Assembly: GCA_965116155.1 (NCBI GenBank)
Contig: OZ220488.1
Span: 124,001 to 188,000, forward strand
Length of the DNA: 64,000 nt
Direction: 5' to 3'
Source of the DNA: G965116155 sp965116155
Lineage (GTDB): Bacteria > Bdellovibrionota > Bdellovibrionia > Bdellovibrionales > UBA1609
A model generated the notes under the pieces. The model was not told where the DNA came from. It did no database searches and worked only from the letters and a program-made list of their open reading frames with translations. Positions 1 to 8,728 of the stretch are shown here, one piece after another (within the stretch, counting starts at the first letter, position 1; each line of letters begins with the position of its first letter). The translations under genes were made by a program, and so were the position numbers.

Positions 1-1
1 G

Positions 2-397
2 GAGACCAAAACCTTAAACAAGCACCCTTGGATCGATGGGCTGCATCTAGGGAGTGAGATTAAATCTTTTTATACACGCTACTTAGTGACCCGCAAAAAA
101 GAGCTCGCGATTTTGCTGACTATGAGCTGCCATAAAGATGTCTATAAGGAGTGTGCAAAATATTTTGATGGCATTTTAAAGAGCGTGCGCATTTTGGATC
201 CTCCTAAAGAAGAGTTCGCACAGCCTGCTGGGGATGATTTTATTCTGGGTTCTGGCCTGGATTTAGAGGCTCTGCCGCAAGAGGCCCTGCCCAAGCCGCG
301 CCCATGGTGGCAAGACCCTGCCACTATGGGGGCCATTATCATGGTGCTGGTGTCTTTTGTAGTGTGGATCTTCTGGAAGATAAAATTCAAAAAATAG
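2..397 (+). CDS. C-terminal part of a membrane-anchored protein (5' end outside window)
   Basis: The reading frame is open from base 2 with no stop upstream, so the gene begins before the window; the GTG at 86 is probably an internal valine codon. The visible 131 residues start with a soluble stretch rich in charged residues, continue through a Pro-rich linker (LPKPRPWW) and end in one hydrophobic segment (about the last 25 residues, GAIIMVLVSFVVWIFW) followed by a short Lys-rich tail. This is the look of a tail-anchored or multi-pass membrane protein with its C-terminus in the cytoplasm. I do not recognise the family and assign no function. The next gene starts 26 bases downstream on the same strand, so they may be co-transcribed. 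Confidence 0.7.
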   Translation, partial: ETKTLNKHPWIDGLHLGSEIKSFYTRYLVTRKKELAILLTMSCHKDVYKECAKYFDGILKSVRILDPPKEEFAQPAGDDFILGSGLDLEALPQEALPKPRPWWQDPATMGAIIMVLVSFVVWIFWKIKFKK

Positions 398-422
398 GGC
401 ATTTATTTTTTAGGCTTGTATT

Positions 423-1715
423 TTGGCGCAGTCTTGTCATAGCCTCGGCTGCTGTATGCCAGATGCAGACCTGAGAACAAGCAGTGTTGGGTTTTTTTTG
501 TGGGGGCTTGTGCTTTGTGGGGGCTGGTTTTTTGTCAATACCCCCTTGTTCGCAGCTGGTAGCAAGGGGAGTGCGTACGGTTTTACAAACTCTATGGACT
601 GTGTGCGTTTGCTTAAGAGCGAGCAGGCGTGGCGGGAGTATAAGGAGTCCTTGGGCCCAGTGCCTGATATGGCTGAGGGTAAAGAGGCACTTAAGGAGCT
701 AAAGGCATGGAACCAGCGCCTTAGCGCCAATGAGTCTTGGAGCATAAAAGATCTGGTAGAGAAAAATTTGCTACGCATTAAAAGCGCAAGGCCTTTGCAC
801 GAAGGCTCCGGTCAACCCTTGCCTTTTTATACGCTGTATTTTCCAAAGGCCTACACAGGGGTGTATGTGCCGCTAAGTCCTGAGGAGTTTAAAAAATACC
901 CCTCTAGTATTGGGGCGGGGTTTCGCAAGCACAACTACGCAGCGGTTGCGGTTTTAATGCCGGGGATTGGCACAACGGCCTCAAAGGCTTTAAATATGGC
1001 CTCTTTGTCTGGGCATATTACCAAAGTGGGTGCAAATGTGTTTCGTCCGCATATGGGGGATGCCAAAGGCGAAGAGGGTATAAGGCTTTATGGCGTATTG
1101 CTTGATAGCAGCGCTAATGGTTTGGCTGAGGGCTCACCACCCGCTTTGAACACTCCCCAGGGCCAAGTGGCTTTGATTCGCCATGCGCAGCTCGTTTTGA
1201 GGCATGTTTTGGACTTTAATAAGTTTGTTTTTATGGGGCGCAGTCAAGGGGGGTTAAACGTGATGGAGTTTTTGGGGCATTACGGGCCTCAGCATGGGGT
1301 GTATGGAGGCATTGCTTGCAACCCTTCTTGCGCGGATCTGCGGTCTGTAAAATACGGCCAATGGGTGGTGCACAATATAGGGAACACCAAAATCCTAGGC
1401 TCCATGCCTACGTCCATTCACAAGCGTTCTTGGGCTTTTCATAACGAGGTGACGCATTTATACCCTTTGCAGGCTCCTAGCAAGGCGCCTACGTTGGTGA
1501 TTTATTCGCCCCAGGACACTCCTAGCTACCCGGCGCATATTTATACCAAGTGGTTAGGGGAGTGGTTGGAGCAAAGCCCGGATCGCAAGGCGGTGGCGTT
1601 TAGGGTCGAAGACCCTGAGAGGGCCCACAATTTGTGGGATGTCACATCGGACACCTTTATGGAGGTCATGGGGGTGAATATGCAGTTTTTTAAGCAAGCC
1701 CTATCGGAGGACTAG
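423..1715 (+). CDS. Secreted alpha/beta-hydrolase-fold protein
   Basis: 430 codons from a TTG start; an ATG at 456 is an equally possible start and leaves a cleaner signal peptide (hydrophobic run FFLWGLVLCGGWFFV, then a possible cleavage site near LFA-AG). The mature part has alpha/beta-hydrolase signatures: a nucleophile elbow GRSQGG with Ser274, an acid candidate Asp365 in YSPQDTP, and a His402 candidate in ERAHNLWD, in the right order and spacing for a Ser-Asp-His triad. Substrate cannot be read from sequence; lipase, esterase or peptidase are all possible. It likely acts in the periplasm or outside the cell. It ends facing the convergent mscS-like gene, with a small hairpin between them. 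Confidence 0.7.
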   Translation: MAQSCHSLGCCMPDADLRTSSVGFFLWGLVLCGGWFFVNTPLFAAGSKGSAYGFTNSMDCVRLLKSEQAWREYKESLGPVPDMAEGKEALKELKAWNQRLSANESWSIKDLVEKNLLRIKSARPLHEGSGQPLPFYTLYFPKAYTGVYVPLSPEEFKKYPSSIGAGFRKHNYAAVAVLMPGIGTTASKALNMASLSGHITKVGANVFRPHMGDAKGEEGIRLYGVLLDSSANGLAEGSPPALNTPQGQVALIRHAQLVLRHVLDFNKFVFMGRSQGGLNVMEFLGHYGPQHGVYGGIACNPSCADLRSVKYGQWVVHNIGNTKILGSMPTSIHKRSWAFHNEVTHLYPLQAPSKAPTLVIYSPQDTPSYPAHIYTKWLGEWLEQSPDRKAVAFRVEDPERAHNLWDVTSDTFMEVMGVNMQFFKQALSED

Positions 1716-1717
1716 GC

Positions 1718-1741
1718 CTGGCGTTTTTATGCCTACGCCAG
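1718..1741. repeat. Short hairpin between convergent genes
   Basis: CTGGCG at 1718-1723 pairs with CGCCAG at 1736-1741 around a loop TTTTTATGCCTA. No T-run follows, so it is not a clear intrinsic terminator. The loop resembles the 'cacttttatgcttacgcca' stretch found inside the dispersed repeats near 41.6 kb, so this may be a fragment of that family. Confidence 0.45.
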
Positions 1742-1771
1742 AGTCAGTCGAAGAACATACTTCAGTCACGA

Positions 1772-2671
1772 CTAGCTCTTTAACACTTCTACCTGTATGG
1801 GTTTAGGGGTGTCGAGGTGGACGTCTCTTTGCGGAAAGGCAATTACAATATTGTGCTCGCGGAATGTCTCGTCAATACGAAACCTTATTTGCGACGAGAG
1901 TTTGCGCAGCTCAAACATATTACGCATTTGGGCCCAGTAGTGCACCTGAAACTCTAGGGCATTGTCGCCAAAATTATGAAACAGCACTATAGGCTCCGGG
2001 TGCTTTAGGACCTGGTTTTGCTCTAAGGTGGCCTCTTTTAAAAGGGCGGCTAGCTTTTTTGTATCCGACCCATAGGCAGCGCCTACAGTAATACTGACCC
2101 GCACCAAGTCATCCGACAGGGTCCAGTTGGTGATATTGTGTTCTAGCAGGTCGCTGTTGGGGACAACGATGTGGATGTTTTCTAAAGACCGCATAATGGT
2201 AGACCGGGCGCCTATGTGCTCGACCTTGCCCGAGAGTTCGCCTTTTTGAATATAATCTCCCACCCGCAAAGGGCGCTCTACCATAAGCACCAACCCGCTG
2301 AGGAAGTTTTTAACTATATTTTGCGCACCCAAACCCACACCTACGGCCACAGCACCACCCACCAGGGTGAAGGCCGTGAGGGGAATTTTTAGTAGGCTCA
2401 TAACAAAAAGTATGAGCACAACCAGAAGCATGTAGAACACAAAGGTCTGCACCGTGTGTCGGAGGGCGCTCTCGACGTTGAGGGGTTCTAGAATCTTGCG
2501 CTCAAAGGCGCGGCTGAGCATGCGGCATACAAAAAGCCCCGCCACAAGGCAAAACAGGGCCACAATGAGCTGTCCTAAAAGCAGTTGGTCTTTGCCGACA
2601 CTAAGGAGCCTAAACTCCCACAGGCTTACAAAACTCCCCCACACTTCGGCAAAAAATTCTTTATAAGACAC
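1772..2671 (-). CDS. MscS-family mechanosensitive ion channel
   Basis: 299 residues, close to the usual small MscS size. Hydrophobic segments lie near residues 30-50 and 70-90, and the pore-lining TM3 is clear at about 100-125 with the Gly/Ala-rich pattern GGAVAVGVGLGAQNIVKN, followed by LVLMVERPLRVGDYI, the standard entry to the cytosolic beta domain. The C-terminal alpha/beta region with a VPNSDLL motif is also present. Channels of this type open under membrane tension and release osmolytes during hypo-osmotic shock. The last codons read L-K-S-stop from TTAAAGAGCTAG, which resembles the terminal repeat of the intergenic elements in this window. Confidence 0.9.
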   Translation of the reverse strand: MSYKEFFAEVWGSFVSLWEFRLLSVGKDQLLLGQLIVALFCLVAGLFVCRMLSRAFERKILEPLNVESALRHTVQTFVFYMLLVVLILFVMSLLKIPLTAFTLVGGAVAVGVGLGAQNIVKNFLSGLVLMVERPLRVGDYIQKGELSGKVEHIGARSTIMRSLENIHIVVPNSDLLEHNITNWTLSDDLVRVSITVGAAYGSDTKKLAALLKEATLEQNQVLKHPEPIVLFHNFGDNALEFQVHYWAQMRNMFELRKLSSQIRFRIDETFREHNIVIAFPQRDVHLDTPKPIQVEVLKS

Positions 2672-2739
2672 GCTTATAAAAAGTATGTCAGGCTATGACA
2701 CTCCATTTCAATACTCACCCCATATAAGGGCTAGCCAAA

Positions 2740-3380
2740 TTAAAGGACTAATAAAATTCTCTGGGGTAGAGCGGCGGCGCAAGAGCAGCACCCTGAAAGG
2801 GTGCGGCTGCGATAGGAGCCTTATAGGCCGCCACATGCTCTGTGGGGCACTTGTCTCCAGTGTGCAAGCCCCTTTCTGAAGGGGCTACACTGGAGACTGC
2901 GCTTTGCCCAGAGCATGTGGCTAACACTCTAATCCTTACGGACCAAGCGTCCCGCAGAGAATTTTATGGGCTATACGGCATCTATGGCCCTGCGGCTTTG
3001 GGCGATCGATAGGCCCAAGGCCGCGACACTTCCGTCAAAGCCTCGTGCATTGAGTAAACATAAAATTAAAGGACTAATAAAATTCTCTGTGAGGCACTTG
3101 TCTCCAGCGTGGTCGCCCCTTTAAAAAGGGGCAGCACTGGAGACTGCGTTTAGCCCAGAGCATGTGGCTAGCACTCTAAACTTTTGGAGTTGTTTGATGT
3201 ACGGGGCTTTGACGGAAGTGTGGCGGCTTTGGACCTAGGACATCCAAAGCCGCAGGGCCATAGATGCTTCATAGGTCGCCCCATGCTCTGTGGGGGCACT
3301 TGTCTCCAGCGTGGTCGCCCCTTTAAAAAGGGGCAGCACTGGAGACTGCGTTTAGCCCAGAGCATGTGGCTAGCACTCTG
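2740..3380. repeat. Composite of nested palindromic intergenic elements
   Basis: This gene-free stretch is almost entirely repeat. One element starts with TTAAAGGACTAA at 2740 followed by the arm TAAAATTCTCTG and closes with CAGAGAATTTTA near 2957-2968. Inside it sits a second palindrome with arms CCACATGCTCTG...CAGAGCATGTGG. Its tip stem (CTCCAGTGT...ACACTGGAG over GCCCC/GGGGC) has a 4x1 internal loop. A tail hairpin (CTTTGGGC-type) follows, then another TTAAAGGACTAA at 3066. Two near-identical CTCCAGCG-tip copies end in CTAGCACTCTAA at about 3169-3180 and CTAGCACTCTGA at about 3370-3381. The last one runs into the start of sucA. Confidence 0.85.
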
Positions 3381-6215
3381 ATGTTTATGCGAGGAGCGCG
3401 CGTTTTGCAATATACGTACCGTGATAACCTGGAGTATTTAGACGACCTGTACCAGCGCTTTTTGGCACAGCCCGAAGAGGTGGGCCCAGAGTGGCGGAGG
3501 TTTTTTAAAAACCTGGGGCCCTTAGAGGGCGCTACGGGAGGCAAAAAACCCACCCCTTCCCCTAGTGTAAAGGCCACAGCCCACATGGTCGCTCCCGACC
3601 CTGTTGAGGCTTTTAATTTAAAGGCTGATCTGCGGGTGTACAATTTAATACAATCCTTTCGTAAGCATGGTGCGCTTGCGGCTCAGCTAGACCCTTTGGG
3701 GCTCAGCCACAACGACGAGTCTGCGGTTTTGCAGCCCCGTTCGCATGGCTTATTGCCTGAGGATTTAGACAAAGAGTTCCTAATTGACTCCCACAAGGGT
3801 GTGATGCTGCTGTCTTTGCGCAAGGCCATTGAGCAGTGGAGGGCTTATTATTGTGGCTCTATCACCTGCCGTACAGATGGCTGCAGCTATGCCGTGCAGG
3901 AGTGGTTTTGGAAAGAGTTTGAGCGCGAGTCTCCGCGTTATCAGCTTACTCCCGAACTTAAGCGGGATGTGCTTAAGTCTTTGGCCCATGCACAGGCGCT
4001 GGAGCAGTTTTTGCACAAGAGGTTCCCAGCTGCCAAGAGGTTTTCGATTGAGGGCGGAGACAGCCTGCTACCCATGCTGGAGTGCTTGGTAACAAGTGGC
4101 TCGCAGTTGGGAGTGGGGGAGCTGGTGCTAGGCATGGCGCATAGGGGGCGCATTAATGTGCTGGCCAACTTTATGGGCTCGGCGATCAACATCATTTTGG
4201 CTTCTTTTGATGGCAGCATTGTAGATAACACCGGCTATAGTGGTGATGTAAAATACCATCTCGGTTATTCGTCGGATAAAAAAATCCCCACCACCGGCAA
4301 AGAGTGCCATATCTCTTTAGCTTTTAACCCGAGCCATTTGGAGGTGGTGCACCCTGTGGTGCTCGGCATGGCGCGCTCTAAGCAGCGTCGCTTGGAGGAC
4401 AAAGAGCGCCAAAAGGTGGTGCCGGTTTTAATCCATGGGGATGCGGCTTTTATAGGCCAAGGTGTGGTGAGCGAGAGCCTGCAGCTGTCGCGTTTGCCGG
4501 CTTATAGGGTGGGCGGTGCGGTGCATATTATTATAAACAACCAGGTGGGCTTTACTACGGACCCTAGTGTGTCGCGCTCTACCTTGTATGCATCGGATTT
4601 ATCTAAGGCGATCCAGGCTCCGGTGATTTTGGTGAATGCGGATGATCCTGAGGCCTGTGTGCGGGCAGCGGATATGGCCATGAGGTTCCGCCAGCAGTTT
4701 AAGCAAGATGTTGTGATTGACCTTATTTGTTATAGGCGCTACGGGCATAACGAGGGGGACGAGCCCAGCTTTACCCAACCGCTTATGTATAACAAAATCC
4801 AGCACCATCCGAGGGTGATGGATATTTATGTTAAAAAACTGGTCTCACGTGGTGTGGTATCAGAGACCAAGGCGCGCACCTTGTATACGGAACGCATGGA
4901 GATGTTGCAGGCGGAGCTAAATGGCGTGCGCAAATCGCCTCCGGTTTTGCAGCCGGAGGCTTTTGGTGGGGTGTGGCAGGGTTTAAAGCGCGCACAGGTG
5001 GAGGATTTTGCAAAGCACCCTGCAACTTATGTGGAGGTAGAAAAACTAAAAACCCTCAGCATGCAGATGTTAGAGCCCGACTCTGGGTTTAACTTGCACC
5101 CTAAGCTTAAAAAGCTGTTAGCAAATCGCAAGGCTTTGTTGGAGCAGCACAAGCTCGATTGGGCTTTGGGGGAGCTGGTGACTTATGCCAGCTTGCTAAG
5201 CGATGGTGTGGGCATAAGGCTGACGGGTCAAGATGTCGAGAGGGGGACTTTTTCGCACAGGCATTGTGTGTATACGGATATTAAAACCGGCAAAACCTGC
5301 TGCCCTTTGAAGACTATGAAAACCAAAGGGCAGGTGAGTGCGGATTTTTATGTGTATAACAGCTTATTATCAGAGATGGCGGCTATGGGTTTTGAGTATG
5401 GCAATGCCATATCGGATCCTCAGAGACTAAACATTTGGGAGGCGCAGTTTGGTGATTTTGCCAATGGGGCGCAGGTAATAGTGGACCAATTTATAGCGAG
5501 TGGTGAAGAAAAATGGACCCGTGCATGTGGGCTAGTTTTGTTTTTGCCCCATGGTTACGAGGGGCAGGGGCCGGAGCATTCGAGTGCGCGTTTAGAGAGG
5601 TTTTTGCAGGCTTGCGTGGGTCCCAATATGCAGGTGTGCAATTTAAGCACGCCGGCTAATTTGTTTCATTGTTTAAGGCAGCATATGAAGCGTGCTTTTA
5701 GGGTGCCGCTTATTATTATGACTCCTAAATCGGGCTTACGAAACCCCATGGTGGTGTCTAAGTTTAGCGATTTTGCTTACCCTTGTACGTTTAACGAGGT
5801 CTTGCCTGAGCCCGAGTCGGAGGTAGCAGTACCAGAAAAAGACGTAACTTATGCGGTGCTGGTATCGGGGAAGATTTTTTACGACCTCTACGCGCGTAAG
5901 CAAAAGTTTCCGCGGGCTTTGTATTTACTAAGGCTAGAGCAGCTTGCGCCTTTTCCTCAAAAGGCCTTGGCGGAGGTTTTGTCGCGCATGCCTAAGCTTA
6001 AGTATGTGTCTTGGGTGCAAGAGGAGCCTAAAAACATGGGAGGCTGGGCGTATGTAAGAGAGCATCTGTTGCAGACTTTACGCAATATGGGGCGTGCAGA
6101 TGTTAAGCTCAGCTATGTGGGTCGCCAGGCGTGCGCGAGCCCTGCTGTGGGTGCAATGGGCGCACACAATTTGGAGCAACAAAAAATTTTAGAAAGCCTG
6201 TTTCCGTCCAATTAA
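3381..6215 (+). CDS. sucA: 2-oxoglutarate dehydrogenase E1 component
   Basis: About 944 residues, the usual size for the thiamine-diphosphate E1 subunit that decarboxylates 2-oxoglutarate in the TCA cycle. The N-terminus has the docking-type pattern YLDDLYQRFLAQPEEV...EWRRFF. The cofactor region shows GDAAFIGQGVVSESL and INNQVGFTT. The C-terminal transketolase-like half shows WEAQFGDFANGAQVIVDQF and LPHGYEGQGPEHSSARLER, both strongly conserved in E1o. The frame is open from GTG 3366, but ATG 3381 is the better start; both lie in the end of an intergenic repeat (CTAGCACTCTGATG), and no Shine-Dalgarno is obvious. sucB follows 33 bases later, forming an operon. The E3 (lpd) gene is not in the window. 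Confidence 0.97.
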   Translation: MFMRGARVLQYTYRDNLEYLDDLYQRFLAQPEEVGPEWRRFFKNLGPLEGATGGKKPTPSPSVKATAHMVAPDPVEAFNLKADLRVYNLIQSFRKHGALAAQLDPLGLSHNDESAVLQPRSHGLLPEDLDKEFLIDSHKGVMLLSLRKAIEQWRAYYCGSITCRTDGCSYAVQEWFWKEFERESPRYQLTPELKRDVLKSLAHAQALEQFLHKRFPAAKRFSIEGGDSLLPMLECLVTSGSQLGVGELVLGMAHRGRINVLANFMGSAINIILASFDGSIVDNTGYSGDVKYHLGYSSDKKIPTTGKECHISLAFNPSHLEVVHPVVLGMARSKQRRLEDKERQKVVPVLIHGDAAFIGQGVVSESLQLSRLPAYRVGGAVHIIINNQVGFTTDPSVSRSTLYASDLSKAIQAPVILVNADDPEACVRAADMAMRFRQQFKQDVVIDLICYRRYGHNEGDEPSFTQPLMYNKIQHHPRVMDIYVKKLVSRGVVSETKARTLYTERMEMLQAELNGVRKSPPVLQPEAFGGVWQGLKRAQVEDFAKHPATYVEVEKLKTLSMQMLEPDSGFNLHPKLKKLLANRKALLEQHKLDWALGELVTYASLLSDGVGIRLTGQDVERGTFSHRHCVYTDIKTGKTCCPLKTMKTKGQVSADFYVYNSLLSEMAAMGFEYGNAISDPQRLNIWEAQFGDFANGAQVIVDQFIASGEEKWTRACGLVLFLPHGYEGQGPEHSSARLERFLQACVGPNMQVCNLSTPANLFHCLRQHMKRAFRVPLIIMTPKSGLRNPMVVSKFSDFAYPCTFNEVLPEPESEVAVPEKDVTYAVLVSGKIFYDLYARKQKFPRALYLLRLEQLAPFPQKALAEVLSRMPKLKYVSWVQEEPKNMGGWAYVREHLLQTLRNMGRADVKLSYVGRQACASPAVGAMGAHNLEQQKILESLFPSN

Positions 6216-6248
6216 GGACGCAAGGTACGAACCAAGGAGAGACGCATT

Positions 6249-7583
6249 GTGTTTAGTGTAAAAGTGCCACCTGCGGGCGAGTCTATTAGTGAGGTGAGTG
6301 TTTCGGGGTGGTTTAAAAAAGAGGGCGACCTGGTGCAGGTGGGGGACCGTTTGTGCACTTTGGATACTGAAAAAGCCAGCGTAGATATAGAAGCCGATCA
6401 GGCTGGTGTGCTTAGTATTAAGGCCCAAGAGGGGCAAACACTGCGCGTGGGGGATGAGCTAGCTGTAATAAGCAAAGCTCAACCTGGTGAGCCCGTATCT
6501 GCCCCCGCTCAATCTCAAACTCAAAGCGCGCAGCCCCAATCACAGCCTCAGCCTCAATCGGCGCCAGCAGCAAAGCCATCGCCCGCGCAAGCGCCTGATA
6601 CGCCTCAGGAAAACCACTCGGCGCGCATAGGTCCAGCCGAGCGGCGCCGCATGGCCCTGGCAGGTGCAGGCGCATCCAGTGGAGCGGCTAAAGCATCTAA
6701 CGTAGCGGCTCCTGCTGCTGCCCCGCAACCGCAAGGGCCAATCGCGCCTCAGCCTGCTGTTGAGCCAGCGCCAAGCCCGGCACAGCGTCAAGGGGGGAGT
6801 GTGCGTAAACAAGACCAACCCATCGCGCCTGCTGCGCCAGGTCCGCGTCAGCGTCAAGAGCCGCTTGCTTCAGGTGGTGCTCCACCTGTGCAGACTAGGG
6901 AGCCTATGTCGCGCTTAAGGCAAACCATTGCGCGCAGATTGGTTGAGTCGCAGCATGCCACGGCTACGCTTAGCACCTTTAACGAGATCGACATGTCGCG
7001 TGTTTTGGGTTTGCGGGCGCAGTATAAGGAGGAGTTTAAAAAGCGGCACGAGGTTAATTTGGGTTTTATGGGCTTTTTTACCCGTGCGGTTTTAGAAGCT
7101 TTAAAATTGTATCCTAAGCTAAATGCTTTTATTGAAGCTTCGGACATCGTGTACAACCATATTTACAATATAGGCATTGCTGTGGGGACTAGGCGGGGCT
7201 TAATTGTACCGGTTATTCGTGATGCTGGGCGCTTAAGCTTGGCAGAAATCGAGCTGGGCATAAGAGGCTTTGCGTTAAAGGCGCGCGAGGGCAAAATAGA
7301 GGTGCGCGATTTAGAGGGGGGTACGTTTACTATTAGCAACGGCGGGGTGTATGGGTCGTTGTTTTCGACTCCTATTTTGAACCCTCCTCAGAGTGGAATT
7401 TTAGGTTTGCATAAGGTCGAGGACCGCCCGGTTGTGGTGGATGGCAAAATAGAGGTGCGCCCTATGATGTACGTGGCTTTAAGTTACGACCACCGTTTGG
7501 TGGATGGTACGGAGGCGGTGCAGTTTTTGGCAAAAGTAAAAGAATGCATAGAAGAACCCTCGCGGCTGTTGCTAGAGCTGTAA
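6249..7583 (+). CDS. sucB: Dihydrolipoyllysine succinyltransferase (E2 of 2-oxoglutarate dehydrogenase)
   Basis: 444 residues from GTG, with AAGGAGA ending 8 bases upstream. Domain order: lipoyl domain (about 1-76) with the lipoylated lysine in LDTEKASVD; a very long Gln/Pro/Ala linker (about 85-220); and the acyltransferase domain ending in SYDHRLVDG, which carries the catalytic His and Asp. The peripheral-subunit-binding domain that normally docks E3 is reduced to HSARIGPAERRRMALAGAG, without the usual second helix and GTGKGGRVTKEDV-like loop. The family passes succinyl from E1 to CoA. The succinyl rather than pyruvate assignment rests on adjacency to sucA. The CDS ends just before a repeat element. 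Confidence 0.95.
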   Translation: MFSVKVPPAGESISEVSVSGWFKKEGDLVQVGDRLCTLDTEKASVDIEADQAGVLSIKAQEGQTLRVGDELAVISKAQPGEPVSAPAQSQTQSAQPQSQPQPQSAPAAKPSPAQAPDTPQENHSARIGPAERRRMALAGAGASSGAAKASNVAAPAAAPQPQGPIAPQPAVEPAPSPAQRQGGSVRKQDQPIAPAAPGPRQRQEPLASGGAPPVQTREPMSRLRQTIARRLVESQHATATLSTFNEIDMSRVLGLRAQYKEEFKKRHEVNLGFMGFFTRAVLEALKLYPKLNAFIEASDIVYNHIYNIGIAVGTRRGLIVPVIRDAGRLSLAEIELGIRGFALKAREGKIEVRDLEGGTFTISNGGVYGSLFSTPILNPPQSGILGLHKVEDRPVVVDGKIEVRPMMYVALSYDHRLVDGTEAVQFLAKVKECIEEPSRLLLEL

Positions 7584-7588
7584 CGCAA

Positions 7589-7986
7589 TTAGAGCGCTAG
7601 ACAGAAGGCGATCTTTAAGCCCAAGGCGACCACACTCTCGTCAAAGCATCAAACATTGAGTAACCCCAGGGCGCTCCAAGTCGTACGTCCGTAGATGCTT
7701 TGTTGCCGCTCAAGAGAGTGTGGCAGCTTGGGTCACGCCTGAGTATTTCGCGATTAATGCAGTCCTGTCGCAGGCGACATTGCTGACCTTGATCTACACA
7801 ATGCACGGAGCTTTGGCGCGAGAGTGGTCGCGATAGGCCTAGAGATCGCCTATCGCTACAGGCGCGTAGTAGCCTTATAGGCCGCCACATGCTCTGTGGG
7901 GCACTTGTCTCCAGTGTGCACGCCCCTTTCTGAAGGGGCTACACTGGAGACTGCGCTTTGCCCAGAGTATGTGGCTAACACTCTAA
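7589..7986. repeat. Intergenic palindromic element cluster
   Basis: Begins with the terminal repeat TTAGAGCGCTAG (7589-7600) and ends with CTAACACTCTAA (7975-7986). Contains tail-module pieces (GCGATCTTTAAGCCCAAGGC, CTCGTCAAAGC), a CAGGCGACA stretch also seen near 62.95 kb, and at the right end a CCACATGCTCTG / CAGAGTATGTGG palindrome with the CTCCAGTGTG tip. The rightmost terminal repeat contains the stop codon of the dsbA-like gene. Confidence 0.85.
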
Positions 7987-8711
7987 TCTAATAACATATC
8001 AATCACTGCCTTGTAGGCGCTGATAGAGAAGCCGCCTATGAGCCGGGCGCCGCCTACAACAATAGTAGGAGTTGCTGTAAAGCCCATGGCTCTCGCCTCT
8101 GCCTCGTCCTGGTCGAGGATGTTCATTATTTTGTCACTCTGAGCCAAGGCATCTATTTTTTCAAAATCATGCAGCGGGGATATAATTTTTTTCATAAAAG
8201 CCTTTGCTCCAAAAGGCTTATCTGACTCCACTAAAAAAGCCTCTTGCTCAGCAAACATTTGCGACACAAACTGCAGCGCTAATTTATGATCCACTTGCGC
8301 CAAGGCCTCAAGATAAAGCGCCGGAGTCAAATAACTTGCAGGCAAGTGCTTTATCACCACCTTAACCTTGCCTTTGTACATATCTTTAGCCAGCAAGTTA
8401 AAAGCATAAAAAGCCCTCTTGCAGTGTTTGCACCCCAGGTCTATATAGGCCACTATTGTGATGGGTGACTCCGGGTCGCCTATCACAACGCGCGTTTCAA
8501 GTCCTGCGGGCTGAAAAGCATTGGCTGCGATTTCTTTTTTAATTTGCACAACATGCTCAGGCAAAAGCTTTGTGCCCTGTGCCTCTAGCTCGTTCCAGCC
8601 GACCACATCCCCCTTGGGGGGTAAGCCTTGTTGCATTTTCCAAAAATAAAACACCCCCCCTGCAAGCAAAACCAACCCCAAAGTACTAAGCCAAGGCCAA
8701 AACTTTTTCAT
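7983..8711 (-). CDS. DsbA/DsbG-type periplasmic thiol-disulfide protein
   Basis: 242 residues from the ATG at 8711, preceded by AGGTGG in the mRNA sense; the open frame extends further upstream into the OPT gene, but this start is better. One N-terminal hydrophobic segment (WPWLSTLGLVLLAGGVFYFW) anchors or exports it. The thioredoxin-fold core shows IVAYIDLGCKHCKRAF with a CKHC active site and the cis-proline loop FTATPTIVVGG. Members of this family form or isomerise disulfides in secreted proteins, which fits the cysteine-rich secreted proteins nearby, though a link is only inferred. It follows the OPT gene by 17 bases and is probably co-transcribed. Its stop codon TAG is in the terminal repeat of the adjacent element. 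Confidence 0.88.
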   Translation of the reverse strand: MKKFWPWLSTLGLVLLAGGVFYFWKMQQGLPPKGDVVGWNELEAQGTKLLPEHVVQIKKEIAANAFQPAGLETRVVIGDPESPITIVAYIDLGCKHCKRAFYAFNLLAKDMYKGKVKVVIKHLPASYLTPALYLEALAQVDHKLALQFVSQMFAEQEAFLVESDKPFGAKAFMKKIISPLHDFEKIDALAQSDKIMNILDQDEAEARAMGFTATPTIVVGGARLIGGFSISAYKAVIDMLLD

Positions 8712-8728
8712 AACCACCTGCGCGCGTA

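Noticed and set aside
86..397. GTG 86 as a gene start
   Set aside because: The frame is open and protein-like from base 2, so this is the tail of a gene starting outside the window.
1741..1783. A further complete palindromic element next to mscS
   Set aside because: Only a hairpin fragment and a loose match to the terminal repeat (TTAAAGAGCTAG) are visible; no arms or tip.
2740..3380. CRISPR array
   Set aside because: Repeats are palindromic, nested and unevenly spaced, with no regular spacers and no cas genes.
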